Assembly (NCBI GenBank): GCA_015657535.1
Contig: JADHZB010002082.1
Span: 1 to 36,341, forward strand
DNA: 36,341 bases
Origin: Nephromyces sp. MM_2019
Lineage: Eukaryota; Apicomplexa; Aconoidasida; Nephromycida
Direction: 5' to 3'
The translations under genes and the position numbers were made by a program. The stretch's first letter is position 1. Each line of letters opens with the position of its first letter. Under the pieces are notes generated by a model. The model was not told the origin of the DNA and did no database searches. It saw nothing but the letters and a program-made list of their open reading frames with translations. Positions 1 through 12,048 of the stretch are shown here, one piece after another.

Positions 1-69
<69 letters not shown>

Positions 70-108
70 CTCTCTCTCTCTGAATCTCTCTCTCTCTCTC
101 TCTCTCTA
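1..108. repeat. (TC)n microsatellite at window edge
   Basis: Almost pure TC dinucleotide repeat, interrupted twice by a GAATC variant near positions 65 and 81. It runs directly into a splice acceptor (TAG at 107-109), so it serves as an extreme polypyrimidine tract at the end of an MCM8-like intron. The repeat continues beyond the left edge, so its length is unknown. Confidence 0.95.
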
Positions 109-109
109 G

Positions 110-3100
110 GGATGAAGTAGAGCCGGGATATGACATTCGTTTGACGAAGCATTTGCTTCGAATGCGAGGAGATGAAAACTCGAATCGGGGCATGTGCACT
201 CCTGGGGCTTCAGTTAGTCCTTGCAATACAAACGAAGTGGTAAAATCGGCTTCGCTGATTGAGCGATGTGAGTCTTTTGAGGTAAAAGCTGTTTTTACTA
301 TGTGGGTGTATGTGTGTGTGCACAAGCTTCCCATCATGCTTTGCCTGTGATCACAGAGTTTCAACCCTTATTTTGCCTATGTTATCTATTCTTCTTGACC
401 TATATTTGCCACTCCGTTCTAGTCTCTCGAGTTGCATAGTATATAGACTTGCTCTTTACTCCTGAAGAAAAGCTTTTCTTGCTATCATTTTGAGTATTTC
501 CAAGCTGTTTTTTACGCTACTACCTCTTCTCGACATTTTTTTTCGATTCTTTGCTTATCTGTTCTTCAGGTGGTGAAAACATGTTATATATTGATTCCAA
601 TTTCATATGCATAGCATCTTTGATTTGAAAAAGAACAATCTTTAGCCAGAAAACCTGCTGTTTGTTCAGTAGCAACTTCTTTGAGCTATTCTGGGGTTTT
701 TCGTGTTGCAAACCACCAGTTTAAGGGCTAACTTTCGCTCATTTTTTGTACTCATTAGCAATTCTTTTGAAAGCTTTTTGCCTTGAAGATATTACACACT
801 CAGGTTTACTGCTTTACTCACACACTTTGATGGAAAAAAACCAATATGTATGTATATGTGTATATACATTGGAAATGTCTGACTAGTTGAAACTTGCCTA
901 TTTTTGACTTCTGTCTACCAAACATCCTTACAGAACAGCAGTGATATTCTCCCAATCCCGCTTCTTCAAACTTACATAAGATATGCCCGGTCATACTGTG
1001 AACCGACGCTAGGGCAGGAGGCTGCAGGCATGATCAAAGAGTTTTATCTTTCACTACGAAGTAGGAGTACGGGCAAAACCACAGGTGGTGGTCAGTTTGA
1101 TGGCATACCCGTCACCACTCGGCAGCTAGAAGCTTTAATTCGACTTGCTCAGGTATGAAGCTCTTCAAAATTTTCGTTGCAATTGAAAAATGGCTGTATG
1201 TACAGCGAAGTTTTTTGAATTTTGGTAGGGTAAACAATGAGTCAATGATATTCAGTATTTTTTAGTTTACAGTTTTTCTGGCGGTTTCTAGTGTTTAATG
1301 CATGCTTTTTTCAAGCTATTGCTTCAACGTGCTTGGTGGGATTTTTATCAGTGTTTCGCCAATACACACCACCTGCTGATCATTATGGCTTCTGTGTGTT
1401 GTCTTTGTATGAAGCTCTACTTTTCTGGAATGAATCGATTTTTTTTAATTTTTTAATGGCATTCATTTGGTGTAGTTTTTGAGCTCACAAATTATGATTT
1501 CGACATTCTTGCTTTCTGAGAACATTTTGGCTCTCTTCTTCTTCAAGTGATTTTTTGAAGCAGAAAAAATCCTCTTTGAGTTTGTAAGTAAGTTTCTATA
1601 CTGGAAAACACTGAAAAAGGTCGATTTTTGGAGATTTTTTGAGTGATATAGGTAGTAGCGTTTGGGAGATTAGCTGCCTTTTTAAAATAGTTTATATAAA
1701 CTCTCATCAAGCACTCGTTTTCAACCCTTGAACATCATCTAATGTTTGCTATGGCAAAACCGTGCCGAAAATTTGAGGGAATTTGCATAGCTGAATGCCA
1801 TATATCTCCTAGATAAGATACTTATTTGATGGCAAAAATTAGTAGTGTTTCTTCGTTAAGTTGGTGAGGCTTCGCTTTGGAAGCTTATAGTTTGCTGCTG
1901 CACTTGTATTAATCAAAAATTGCTTTTTTTTAAGAGAGAATGTGTGACTGTTTTTTTGGCTTTTATTATATGATATTATTGATTTCATGTATTAGAGGCT
2001 TTGCAGCTGCCTTTATTATCTTAAAATCCCCTTTAAGCTCTTGTTTATGAGAGTAGGAGGATTTTTTCTTTAAAAATCTATTAATATAGATATTAAGCTT
2101 TGTTTTTTATAACAAAGAAATATATTTTTTTTTTTTTTTATCAGCCTAGCTGATGGTAAAGCTATTAATTAGTTCATCACTTTGTGTATGGACTTTTGGT
2201 GAAGATAGTTGCTCTGCAGTCTTTTACTAAAAGAAAACGAAGTAATCATGTGTTCTTCCACGTAAATTTGAATATCTAATTCTGGAGTTATACTTGCTTA
2301 GCTTGAAAATGAAAGTAAAAATCATAAAGGAATATCTTTTTGAATCAAAGAAGCAGGTTTTTTTTGTTGAGCTTTTACTCTCTTATTGAATAGCCTAGCA
2401 CTAGATGCTGCTGTATGTTATGGGGGTGTACGTACACCCCACAGGATCGATTATAGCATACGGTATGTGCAGTCTGAAGCCTTTTCGCGCTTTACGGATA
2501 TCTGTGGCTTTCTGTGTTTATAATGATTCTCTCAAGATATTTTTCATAGCAGTTGGATGAATCTGCTTCTAGTGGAGTGTGAGACGAGCTCCCTGCGATA
2601 TGCTTTTTTAGCAGATTAGAGGCTTTTTTTTTTTTTTTTAAACTTTTTTTGAGTAGATGAAGAGGATTGCCTATATATCAAAGGCTCGCAATGTTTTGCT
2701 TCTATGTCTTCTCTATTGCTACGGGCATATCTGACGATTTTAAAGCTTTCATCGTAAGCTTTTTTGGTGATATCTACCAGCTAGCAAACATTGCTGCCTT
2801 TTTTGATTAGTTTGCTGTTTTAGTAGGTTTTTTCATTTTTTTTGCAACAGAAGTGGTTATTCTGCTTGAAAAGACGTTGGAAGTTTCTAGAGTTTTGAAG
2901 ATGTGGAGGCTGCTCAGAGCATGCCAGTTTAGCATAACTTTTAAACCATTTTAAAGGTTTCAGGGGTGATAATATGTCGTGATCTTCCCTTTTGTTTGCA
3001 GGCAAATTTTCTTTTCTCTTCATAGAAAATGACTTTGTTGTTTTTGAAAATCTCCTTTATCCCTTACAAGCAGCGAATTTGATAACAGAAAAATTCATCT

Positions 3101-6100
3101 GCTTTTTTGCCTTTCTCACACACGCTCTTTTAATTGCAATCTCCATTATTTGCATGATAAACTAAACTTGATTTCTTTGCTTTTTGCTGCTAGAAAACTT
3201 CACTGGTTACTCGGTATATTTTCACAACCCTTGACTTACTTGAAAAACGATTATAATATGAGTTGTATCATCATTGCTTTCTGGTATCCCCTGATAACAT
3301 ATCAATTTGCCATTATAAGAATTCTTTTGCTTTGAATCTTCAACTGAGGCTTGCATGACTGAAATTTTGCTGAATAAAAAATATGTAGTATACAGTGGAA
3401 AGTCTGCTAAATTATCAAGAAATTTTAAATAATAAATCTAAAGAATAAACTATCTTTTAGTATAGATCCATAGCCTTGATAAACCTGTGTGTTAGCACGA
3501 GCCTTTCTTTCCACCTAGTGCTTTTTTTATCATGAATTGCTCGTATATGTCCTTGAGGATGAAGGGGCTTTGCAGTCAATCGTCCTTTCATTTGCGCTTC
3601 AGGCTAGGTGCAAGGCTGAACTCAAAACTGAAGTTACTGCAGCTCATGTTACCGATATCTTGGAGATATATAAGAGTTGCGCTGTTTTCACTGAAAATTC
3701 TGAAGATGCCCTTTTGGTAAAGCTTACTCTGCTATTTGTGTGTGTGTGTGTGTGTATGTTCTGTCTACTCTGCTATGTGTGTTTATGTTCTGTCTACTCT
3801 GCTATGTGTGTGTATGTTCTGTTTACTCTGCTATGTGTGTCTATGTTCTGTTTACTCTGCTATGTGTGCGTATGTTCTGTCTACTCTGCTATATGTGTGC
3901 GTATGTTCTGTTTACTCTGTGTGTTTGCTCTCTACCCTGTGTGTGTATGTTCTGTCTACTCTGCTATATGTGTGTTTCTGTCTACTCTACTCTGTGTGTT
4001 TGCTCTCTACTCTGCTATATGTGTGTGTTTGCTCTCTACTCTGCTATATGTGTGTGTATGTTCTGTTTATTCCACTTCAACATTTTCACAGCAACACAAA
4101 GGAATGAATATACTTGGCAGACAAAACACGAGTATCTGCTGAAGTTCATTAAGCTTCATTGAATATTATGATATTTATTACTAATTCAAAGGCCATTCAT
4201 TAGCACTGCTCATCCACCCTACATTGAGATATATGCCTCACTTTTTCTTCTTAGGATATATATGATATTATTAGAGCTTGTCTTTTTAGGAGGAAGAATA
4301 GCATCAGCCTAGGCGTAAATAGTATAATTCTTTTAGCCTAGCTTAAGCACCTTGACTAGGTTTTTTTATTGCTATTAAATGAATTATATAAGATAGTAGA
4401 TTCTAATTTCGCAATTGCTTGTAAAATGAAGATACTTCACAAACACCAGGATTAGAAGAATCACTTTTTAGGTATTTCTTGACAGATCCCTCTTCTTTCA
4501 TGCTTGAAAGGCTTATAAATGCTCATTATCACAGAAAAGCTGCTCATTTAATTTTCTACGAGAATATAACCTAAAACTATAAATATTATATATATGCATA
4601 TATAACTTATTACAAAATAAAAAGAATAGAATATGCAGTTAGCCCAAACAATATTAAATTTGCTTTCTTGAAAGTGCTTACCGCTATATAATGATGAGAG
4701 CATCTTAGAATATCTGCATCTATAATTTTGCCATTCCTTTTGACATTGCGTGAGTTTTTTATCCTGCAGTATTAACGAAGCTGTTTGTGTGTGTAAAATT
4801 TTCCGATAATTCTACTTGCCTAGGCTTTGATTTTTCTGTTTTTGGAGGCTTTGCGAGGAATTTATCTGGTTTAGGGTCCGCCATATTTCAAACTTTAAAC
4901 TAGAAACCTCCATACACACCCACGACTTTAAAACTTGCTGAGCACACAAGTTTTCCTTCCTGCCCTGTTATTCTTATTATTACCCGGAATTTGTCTGACT
5001 GACAGATATATTCTCTCTAAATACTAGCAATATAGCACATAAAAAAAAATTTTTTTTTTTTCTTCATTTTAGGTTCTTCATCTTGGAAATTTGTTATTAA
5101 TTATAATAGCATTTTTACTTCATATTTTTTTTTAATCTAAACCACCTTTTATCCTGTTAAAACCTGGAAAATATTAGAAAGAAACACAAAAAACCAAAGC
5201 ACACAGCTGAAATCTTGTTATATAAGGAGACTTTAATGAATAGTTTTTGAGTTAAAAATACTTTTCTCAAGCTGAAACTCTTTGTTTCATACTTTTTTCC
5301 ATACATCTTTGTGTGTCTGTTTTGTTTTTCTGCAGATGGCCACTGCCTCTAAAAAAGGCCGAAAAGGCAAAACAGCTGCTTCTCTGTAAGTGAATTTTAT
5401 TTACTTTGATTGTTGGGAAAAAGTTGCATTGGGGGAAGCAAATGGAAATCAAGCTTTTAGTAATTTTTAAATGATAATAATTGAGTTAATCTAAGGCATA
5501 AAACATGCCCAAAAATAGCATTTTTTCCTCAAATAAATATATATAAATATGTATATATATATATATATTGTGGTTAACTTTTTCCGGTTTTAATACTTTA
5601 AATCTGCATTTTTCTGGCTACAAACATATATTGCTTTGTTCTAGAGAGTACATACAGTAATATAACGAGACATATCAAGTTCATCAGGAAGACCAATAGA
5701 ATAAACTGAACCTGCTGATGACGATTTTCTCACTTTTTTTATATTTTAACGCTCACATGTGGGACTGCAAGAATCTGCAATAATATTCATACTAAATTTA
5801 AGGTATTAATCAATTCAAGTGCAACTTTCATGGTGCAGGAGATTTCCTGTATTTCATGACGCTTATATAGTAACTACCACCAATTATAATTTTCTTTATT
5901 TTTCCTGAAAAACTTGAAATTTACAAAAATCGCGTCATCAGGGTAAAGCCTTTCTGGAACACTTTGCACCAGCGTGCTATTAATGCTAAAGATAATATGA
6001 TGTCAAAGAGGGTTAGTTTTTTTTGTTTGTGCATCATTTTCTCTGAATTTTGGTGTTTGGAGGTTTTTATCGATTTGAAATGTCTCTATGAAGCTTCATG

Positions 6101-6670
6101 TTGTGAAGTCTAACTTTCGCTAATAATATATAGCGTACTTGAAAAGACTGTTATATAGAAAAAACTTTCTGTAAAGCTTGCTTTTTAAAGATATTTATGA
6201 TGGAATGTTAATCACTCAAGGTACATTCTGTCTTATATTTAGTAAAGAATTGACTGTTGTACTCAATTGTATTGTGAACAACTTTCTGATCTTGCAATGG
6301 TATTTTTTGTAGGAAAACCCTGGAAGCCTTTTGAAACTTAATTGAACTCTTTTTTCAAACTTAAATGCTCAAAATGATAATTTTTCTATGGTGAATTCTT
6401 TATTAAAGAAAAGTAAGGAATGCATCTTGTGGGTTTTTTACGAAAATAGCGAATTTTGAGCATAAAATACTAGAGACTTTTGGTCAGTTAAAAACTCCCT
6501 TTTAAGCTGATTTGTTGCTTTTGGGAATAGGACGCTTTGCAGTGCGCCAAGGACGTAATACGTGATTCCGCGTTGATTGGAATAGTCGAGCCGGATAGAC
6601 TGTTGAATATTGGTTAGTCACAGTTTATGAGTTAATTTTTTTTAAAAGTCGTCTTTGCAATTTTTGTATT

Positions 6671-6708
<38 letters not shown>

Positions 6709-7091
6709 CACAGGGAGAGACAGCGAGGGGTAAAAGCAGTTATACAAACACTCCAATGAGTTATTTATATTAAATTGCAATGATAAAAACCTATATTGTT
6801 ATTTTTATTGTATTTGAAATATAAACTCACAGTATGAGAGGAAGTAGGCTGCGCAAGCCATTACATTAAAATTTTTTGCGTAAAAGCTCAGCTTCATTTA
6901 ATTGGCGTGCTCGCGTTTCGGCAGCTCCAACTTTAATGTGTATTCGTAAGTTACATTGATTCGAGTACAATGAATTTTAAACTGCGTGTTTGCAGCACCT
7001 CCTCATTTATTTTTCTTCCCACTCTATAGAAGCGCAACAGCTGGAGCAGCTAATTGAATACGAAATAATAGTGAAGATAATCCACCTTTAA
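110..7091 (+). CDS. MCM8: MCM8-type DNA helicase, C-terminal part (7 exons, 5' end outside window)
   Basis: MCM8 is a hexameric AAA+ helicase paralogue acting in homologous recombination and replication-fork repair. Exons are 110-281, 934-1152, 3603-3716, 5336-5385, 5942-6011, 6531-6612 and 7030-7091 (stop TAA 7089-7091). All have AG/GT borders and matching phases, giving 255 complete codons plus a partial first one. Exon 1 resembles the end of the AAA+ core (DEVEPGYDIRLTKHLLRMRG). Exon 2 holds the lid region (LLQTYIRYARSYCEPTL) and the diagnostic IPVTTRQLEALIRLAQ. Exon 3 continues ARCKAELKTEV and DILEIYKS, as in plant and animal MCM8. Exons 4-7 fit the winged-helix tail; a basic KKGRKGK stretch is in exon 4. 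Walker motifs must lie upstream. Exon 6 would also stop at TAG 6615 if not spliced, so exon 7 is the least certain. MCM9 is less likely from the lid sequence. Confidence 0.85.
2423..2440. other. 18-bp perfect palindrome in MCM8 intron 2
   Basis: GGGGTGTACGTACACCCC reads the same on both strands, with no spacer. Its GTACGTAC core recurs in shorter palindromes at 28398-28411 and 32692-32701. It lies far from both splice sites of the intron. It could be a dimeric protein binding site or chance. Confidence 0.8.
3726..4070. repeat. TG-rich minisatellite in MCM8 intron 3
   Basis: About eleven degenerate units of roughly 25-40 bases, each built from a CTACTCTGCTAT-like core followed by TGTGTGTGTATGTTCTG. 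The array begins within ten bases of the exon 3 donor (GT at 3717) and fills the first part of the intron. All three forward frames are open across much of it because the unit lacks stop codons; the resulting Cys/Val/Leu repeats are not a plausible protein. Confidence 0.9.
5535..5569. repeat. (TA)n-rich tract in MCM8 intron 4
   Basis: AT-dinucleotide run with a few interruptions (ATAAATATGTATATAT...). It is a simple low-complexity intron sequence with no further signal. Confidence 0.8.
6671..6706. repeat. (CA)n microsatellite in MCM8 intron 6
   Basis: CA dinucleotide repeat of about 18 units with one CG interruption near its start. It lies between exon 6 (ends 6612) and exon 7 (starts 7030). 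Confidence 0.95.
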
Positions 7092-7345
7092 TACCAGAAA
7101 ATGTAGAAAATATGAGATGCTTGGTGCCTATATCTTTGCGATTGCTAGAAATAACCCAACACATACTACAAGTTATCAGCACATAGCGGGCTGTATAGAT
7201 GTAAAATTATGAGCTTTTAAAGTGCAAAGAACGTGATGGATTTATCACCGGCATCATGATTAGCTTGGAAATCTTGGCTGCACCTGTGATGCCTAGTGAA
7301 AATGTAGCTTTTCCAGAAATTTCTTAACATATACACCAACTCTGA

Positions 7346-7359
7346 TGTAGCTAGCTACA
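7346..7359. other. 14-bp perfect palindrome
   Basis: TGTAGCTAGCTACA is its own reverse complement. It lies about 255 bases after the MCM8 stop codon, possibly in the 3' untranslated or intergenic DNA. No function is assigned. Confidence 0.75.
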
Positions 7360-8148
7360 CAAGGAAGCAATCATTTTCAAATGCAGCACTCGTACACAAA
7401 AAGCCAAGAAGTTGCATCAGGAGGCACTCCATCGTGTTTTAAACACCCTATCATGCTTAAGGGAACGCTCTCATTGACGTGAAAGCTGACACTGTGCCCT
7501 AATTCTGATTTTAAACTTCATCGTTTATAATGTTGCTTGAAATTTTAATATATTACGAAGGGTATAACATCAGGACTTCCCTTTGGAAAGTCCTTGATTC
7601 ATGGTTTCATATTATGTGCAGATATATTTCTTCATGTTTGCAGTTAATGAGGAGGGCCTGATACTTAACGTAGGAGGCAAATGGAAAATCAATTCTATGC
7701 CACCCTGACAGATGAAATGCTATGCAAAGCCGGAAATATTTTTTTTAAAGCAATTTCTAGGATATATTCATTGTCTTTGCATGATTTTCGCTTGCAGTTA
7801 AACATGAATATATCAAAGAACTAGCTTGATATTTAGGGAAGGGCTTTTTTAAGAAAATTGCAGTAACGTGCAGACATCCATGTGTTGTTTTCGGGTTGCT
7901 GCTTAGTTTTTTTGGTCAAGGAAACCTTGCCCTATACGGATTAATCCTCAAGTCCCATTAGAGTATTATGAATAATCTATATGGTAATCTATAATTTCAG
8001 AACATGATGAAGCTTATATTGCTACCAGCTTATTCGAAATGGTTTCTAGGTAGGTGCATATACTCACAGCCTTGTTAGTGCAACTCTAGTACTTTTTATC
8101 GTCACGCTATAGAGCTGGGTAGCAGCTTTGCTTCCAAGTCAAAACACA

Positions 8149-8180
8149 ACTAAAATAGAGCGCATATGCTCTATTTTAGT
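8149..8180. other. Perfect 13-bp inverted repeat (hairpin)
   Basis: ACTAAAATAGAGC (8149-8161) and GCTCTATTTTAGT (8168-8180) are exact reverse complements around the six-base loop GCATAT. No T-run follows as in a bacterial terminator, and none is expected in a eukaryote. It could be an RNA stem-loop, a remnant of a terminal inverted repeat, or a binding site. Confidence 0.85.
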
Positions 8181-11100
8181 GGAATATCACTTTTATAAAA
8201 GTTAAGAGGATTTAAAAAAGCTTATTATGCTGATTTTTGATAAATTTTTTACGTCAATGGTTTAGTCGCTACATGCAATCATTAAAAGAATGCTTAAATA
8301 TTTCAAGGAATCTCATTATAGTGTTTGTATGACTAAATCTGGGGAATTGCTAACTTTCTGAGGGCGGGATTCTATAGGGCGAGATTCTATGACCTTTCAT
8401 GCTATTGAAATTTGTGACCTGCTTATGATGCTCTTGTTTTAAGAACTCCAGGAAAATTTTATCCTTTGCTTGCTTACTTGCCCACAACTTTCACAAATAC
8501 TTGAGTTCTTGATAGTGTTTGCTGTCGAAAAATAGTCGTACAACGATGTTGCAACGTGCCGATGCATAGCTTTCTACGCCGGATGTAAGCTGTACCATTT
8601 AGTCTAGGTGTAAAAAGAGGAGAAACTTTGCAACTGAAGCCTTGTAATTTTTTTCCCCTCTTTCTTGCTGATGAATCTTTCGGTAATGGTTTATCTTCTT
8701 ATCAGGGCTATGCTGATGTCATCTCCTGCTTAAACGCACTTCCCCCCTGAAGCTAATTTTAGTCATAAAAGTTTAAGGCGGTTAAAATGCACCGTTTCTT
8801 TTATCTTTAGGGTTGATTTTGAACTACGTAAAGTGATGGCAGTCATCAAATTTTTTTTTAACTTTTTGTTTCACTGAATCAAGTTTTGGAGCCCATGAAA
8901 TTACTGCTAACCCTGCCTGCCTGCTGAATGTAGTTTTACCCCCTCTTGGCTCACAAATGAAAGCCTACCTGGTCCAAAATAGTTATTACTAAGCTTTTTC
9001 CCAACAATTAGGGATCAGCTCATGAAAAAAATTGAACACCGCATAAAAAGTTTGTGGCATGCATTGCATGGGTTCACATGGTATTATTGTACTGAAATTT
9101 TCGTTCTTTCTAATTGGTGATGAACTAGTCACCTAGCGCATATAGCTTAGTATTTCTTAGCTTACAGTTACTGAAATAATTTTGCGGAATGTGAGGGATT
9201 TACACTTTTACTTTGGTGTCTTGTGTCTTCCTGTTCTCAATCTTGAAAAAAGTGAACATTGGTATACGTTTTCCTATTCCTCTATATTGCGTGCACTGCA
9301 TAAGACAGTAGTGCAAGTGATCCTTCTTTTTCAAGCTTCTCTCTTATGTAAAGAAATTGGTACGTTTCATAAGTTTGCGAAGGAAATTAGGAAACTTAAT
9401 AGTCTAAGTTTTAAACTGAAAGTGATGCTCGCAGCCCAAAGTGAAAGATCCACCAGCTTGCATATTTTATGGGTACAGGCGGGCTCAAAAGATCCTTAAT
9501 TCATGAAATACGCCATTTTATATCAGACCAACTAAATTTTTTGCTCGTGTAAGCTGTATACTTTGAAAACTACGCTTGCTATTATTCGAGCATGAGCTTG
9601 CTATTTCGGGTTAGCTACAGCTTAGGAAGCGCGAACGCCACTTTGGGTGGCATTGCTCTGAATTCGAAGCCCAAATTTTTCTCTTGTAGCATCATCCTTC
9701 CGTGTTATCTGCTCTCTTGAATTGATTCTTAATTTCAATGAGCAGGCAGTGTAAACGTACCAGGCTTTCAGCATGTACTAAGTACCGGGATATAGGGGAT
9801 TAAGCCTTATGGGTGAGCGAAGTCTACCGCTCAGGCTGCCCAGTCTGGAAGGTATTAAAAAATGTCTACATGTGTTTGATGGATGCCAATTATGTTATAT
9901 AATATTCTGAAGCAAAAATCCTTATAATTCATGCTTAAATAACTAAACAATAAAACGGACTTAGTTGCCGTACTTTTAATTAACGAAATATCTCTTAGCA
10001 AGGCTAGATACTATTGGTGCCTAAGAGTTAAACTCCCTTATCGCTACCTTTCAAGAAAAAAACGTCTTGCTGAAAAAGAAGCGATTATAGGTATTTTGCA
10101 AGCATAAGGTATCAACCGGCTACGTAAAAGCGAAAGTGTTTATTGTTATCCATAAATAGACGTGTATTCAAAGGAAAGGAACGTGCAGTGCAGCGCACAA
10201 AATTTTGGGCGTTATTCAATCTCGAGTAAAGTGAGCTGCTTCCGCTTATCGCTAAAATTTAATTTATGGAAAAAAGACTGATTGGCTAAACGCTAATTTT
10301 CCCTTTATTCCTGATTTCCTTGCATACCAAGCTTTATGAAATAGGATAAAAAATAGGAGCCCCTGTTTCCTTAAGTAACATTAGACATCTATGAGCTGCT
10401 TGTGGGACGACCCAGCCTGCCTGGTATTTAAATACTAGCAGAAAACTTGTTATCATTCTAAAAATCAAAGCGGGAAGGTCCCCCATTTTTCTTAGGTGCC
10501 TGTTTTGATGAGCACACAGGGATACCCAAGTGCCTCATGAGTGTCACCAATATTTTTGACCCCAGGATTTCCTGCGCAGACTGACTTTCTGTAGTCCTAG
10601 TATGGTCAAACCTTGCTTACCACTTTGGAAACAGTCTACGATGCGCATTCAGGTGATACACTTCATAAATATATTTGCTCGTATTATCTGTTCCACTGCG
10701 AGCAAGGTAGCTGTGCGCACGCTTAACGCTTCTATGTTATTGCTAGTCAGATTAAAAGCATTAAATTTCGCGTATTTACAGCCTTAGAGATTAGCGGAGT
10801 TGATGGAACAAGGTTCTGGCTAGCAAGTATGGCATTCCCGCAAGCTATCATCATACTCAGCCAGGTGTTGCTAGCATAAGCTTCGTAGTTTGGAGATCCC
10901 ATTAGGAATTCTCAGACTCCCTTGTCTGTTTGAGCGACCCAGTTATTTTACTCATTAACACTCCGATGGCGACGTCCACTGTGCAAATTACATCTAATTT
11001 GGCCATTTGAGGGGTATATTCTTGCATGTCAGCATGGTAGGACTCCATGCAATATCTAATCAAGAAAATATAGGAGGCTCCACTTACATGAGTATTTCCC

Positions 11101-11793
11101 CGGGGCTTCCGGGATAAAATAATGCTCATATGGTCACATAACAGAGCCAGCATCGAAAGCCGGAGGTTTGTGGACTGTATCCTATGCTGCTAATAGCGAC
11201 GATATCAAACACTACCCAACGAATTAACTTAAAAGGCAGAGCGGAAAGAAGATGGGATTCAAGGTTGGCGCTAGCAGGGGTAAGATGCTGCCACCGAACA
11301 AGAGGAGCACTTAAATATCCACCGCTTGTTGTACCTCCTAAAAGCTTACATATTTAAAGGCTATAGATGCAGCTAGCAGTCTGGGACTCCCGTAAAGGCT
11401 TAACTATTTTAGAAGCCTGTAGGTTCAGTTAGTGTAGAAAGACGAAGCCAGATAGGTCTCCATATAGTGGCGCAAAGAAGCGCCTATGTAGGGACGCATA
11501 CAACTGCCAAGTAGCGTACAAGCGAATATAGCCCATGGCGAGGCATTATCCCATTTGCACCGACAGTTCATGATTTTTAAGCAAAAAGTATATGGGGACA
11601 AGACCATCTGTTTTCTGTGCTGCATCCTCTTAACTAACGAAGTAAGGGAGTACCAAGTGCTATGAACTTGTGCGTATATGGATTCTTGCTCATTCTATTG
11701 CATGCTGGCAAGTCTAGTGGCAAGGATCATAATAGCACTCTTTCAATTTCAATAAATGAATTTGAATCCCAAAGTGCAGTGAAATCCTAAGAT

Positions 11794-11810
11794 ATTCCCT
11801 AATAGGGAAT
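11794..11810. other. Short inverted repeat
   Basis: ATTCCCT and AGGGAAT flank the three bases AAT, giving an almost palindromic 17-base element upstream of the coiled-coil gene. Function unknown. Confidence 0.6.
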
Positions 11811-12048
11811 GTGTCATGCTAATGACCCAGCAGCGGTGCTTGGCCCTGCGTTATTCTCCGTACAAAATATTTTGGCGGCTAAATGAAAGTCTTAAATCCA
11901 TTGTGTGCAATTCCATGTTTCGGCAAAGACATTTGCCTTTAATATGCTGTACTACCAGTATTATAAGTTCTCCTGGAAGACTCGTGAAACTATTATTTTC
12001 TAGGTTTTATAATATTTAGGGGAGTTTAGTGATTGTCTGCAACAGAAA

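Larger units (their letters stand above)
7092..12048. other. 5-kb interval without a definable gene
   Basis: No long frame with convincing protein character was found. Weak exon-like pieces exist on the + strand. At 8706-8750 an acceptor is followed by a short open frame. At 8812-8872 TTTAG is followed by a frame reading VDFELRKVMAVIK. At 9182-9499 there is a 105-codon frame of unremarkable composition. At 10784-10862 there is an acceptor and a CAG/GTGTTG donor. At 11356-11387 AG/GT borders enclose AIDAASSLGLP. They could be 5' exons of the next gene, but phases and gaps cannot be resolved by eye. An 83-codon minus-strand frame (10902-11153) looks like chance. The interval also holds the inverted repeats listed separately. 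Confidence 0.5.

Noticed and set aside
1291..1482. 63-codon frame in MCM8 intron 2
   Set aside because: Hydrophobic Phe/Leu-rich translation of T-rich intron DNA between two well-defined exons.
3537..4162. Long + strand frames of 120-200 codons rich in Cys, Val and Leu
   Set aside because: They are translations of the TG minisatellite in MCM8 intron 3; all three frames are open because the repeat unit has no stop codon.
9182..9499. 105-codon + strand frame as a gene
   Set aside because: It begins at a non-ATG codon, has no domain character and lacks clear splice or start context; kept only as a note in the interval entry.
11466..11490. GC-rich hairpin GGCGC-AAAGAA-GCGCC as an RNA gene
   Set aside because: The stem is only five base pairs and no tRNA or snRNA features surround it.
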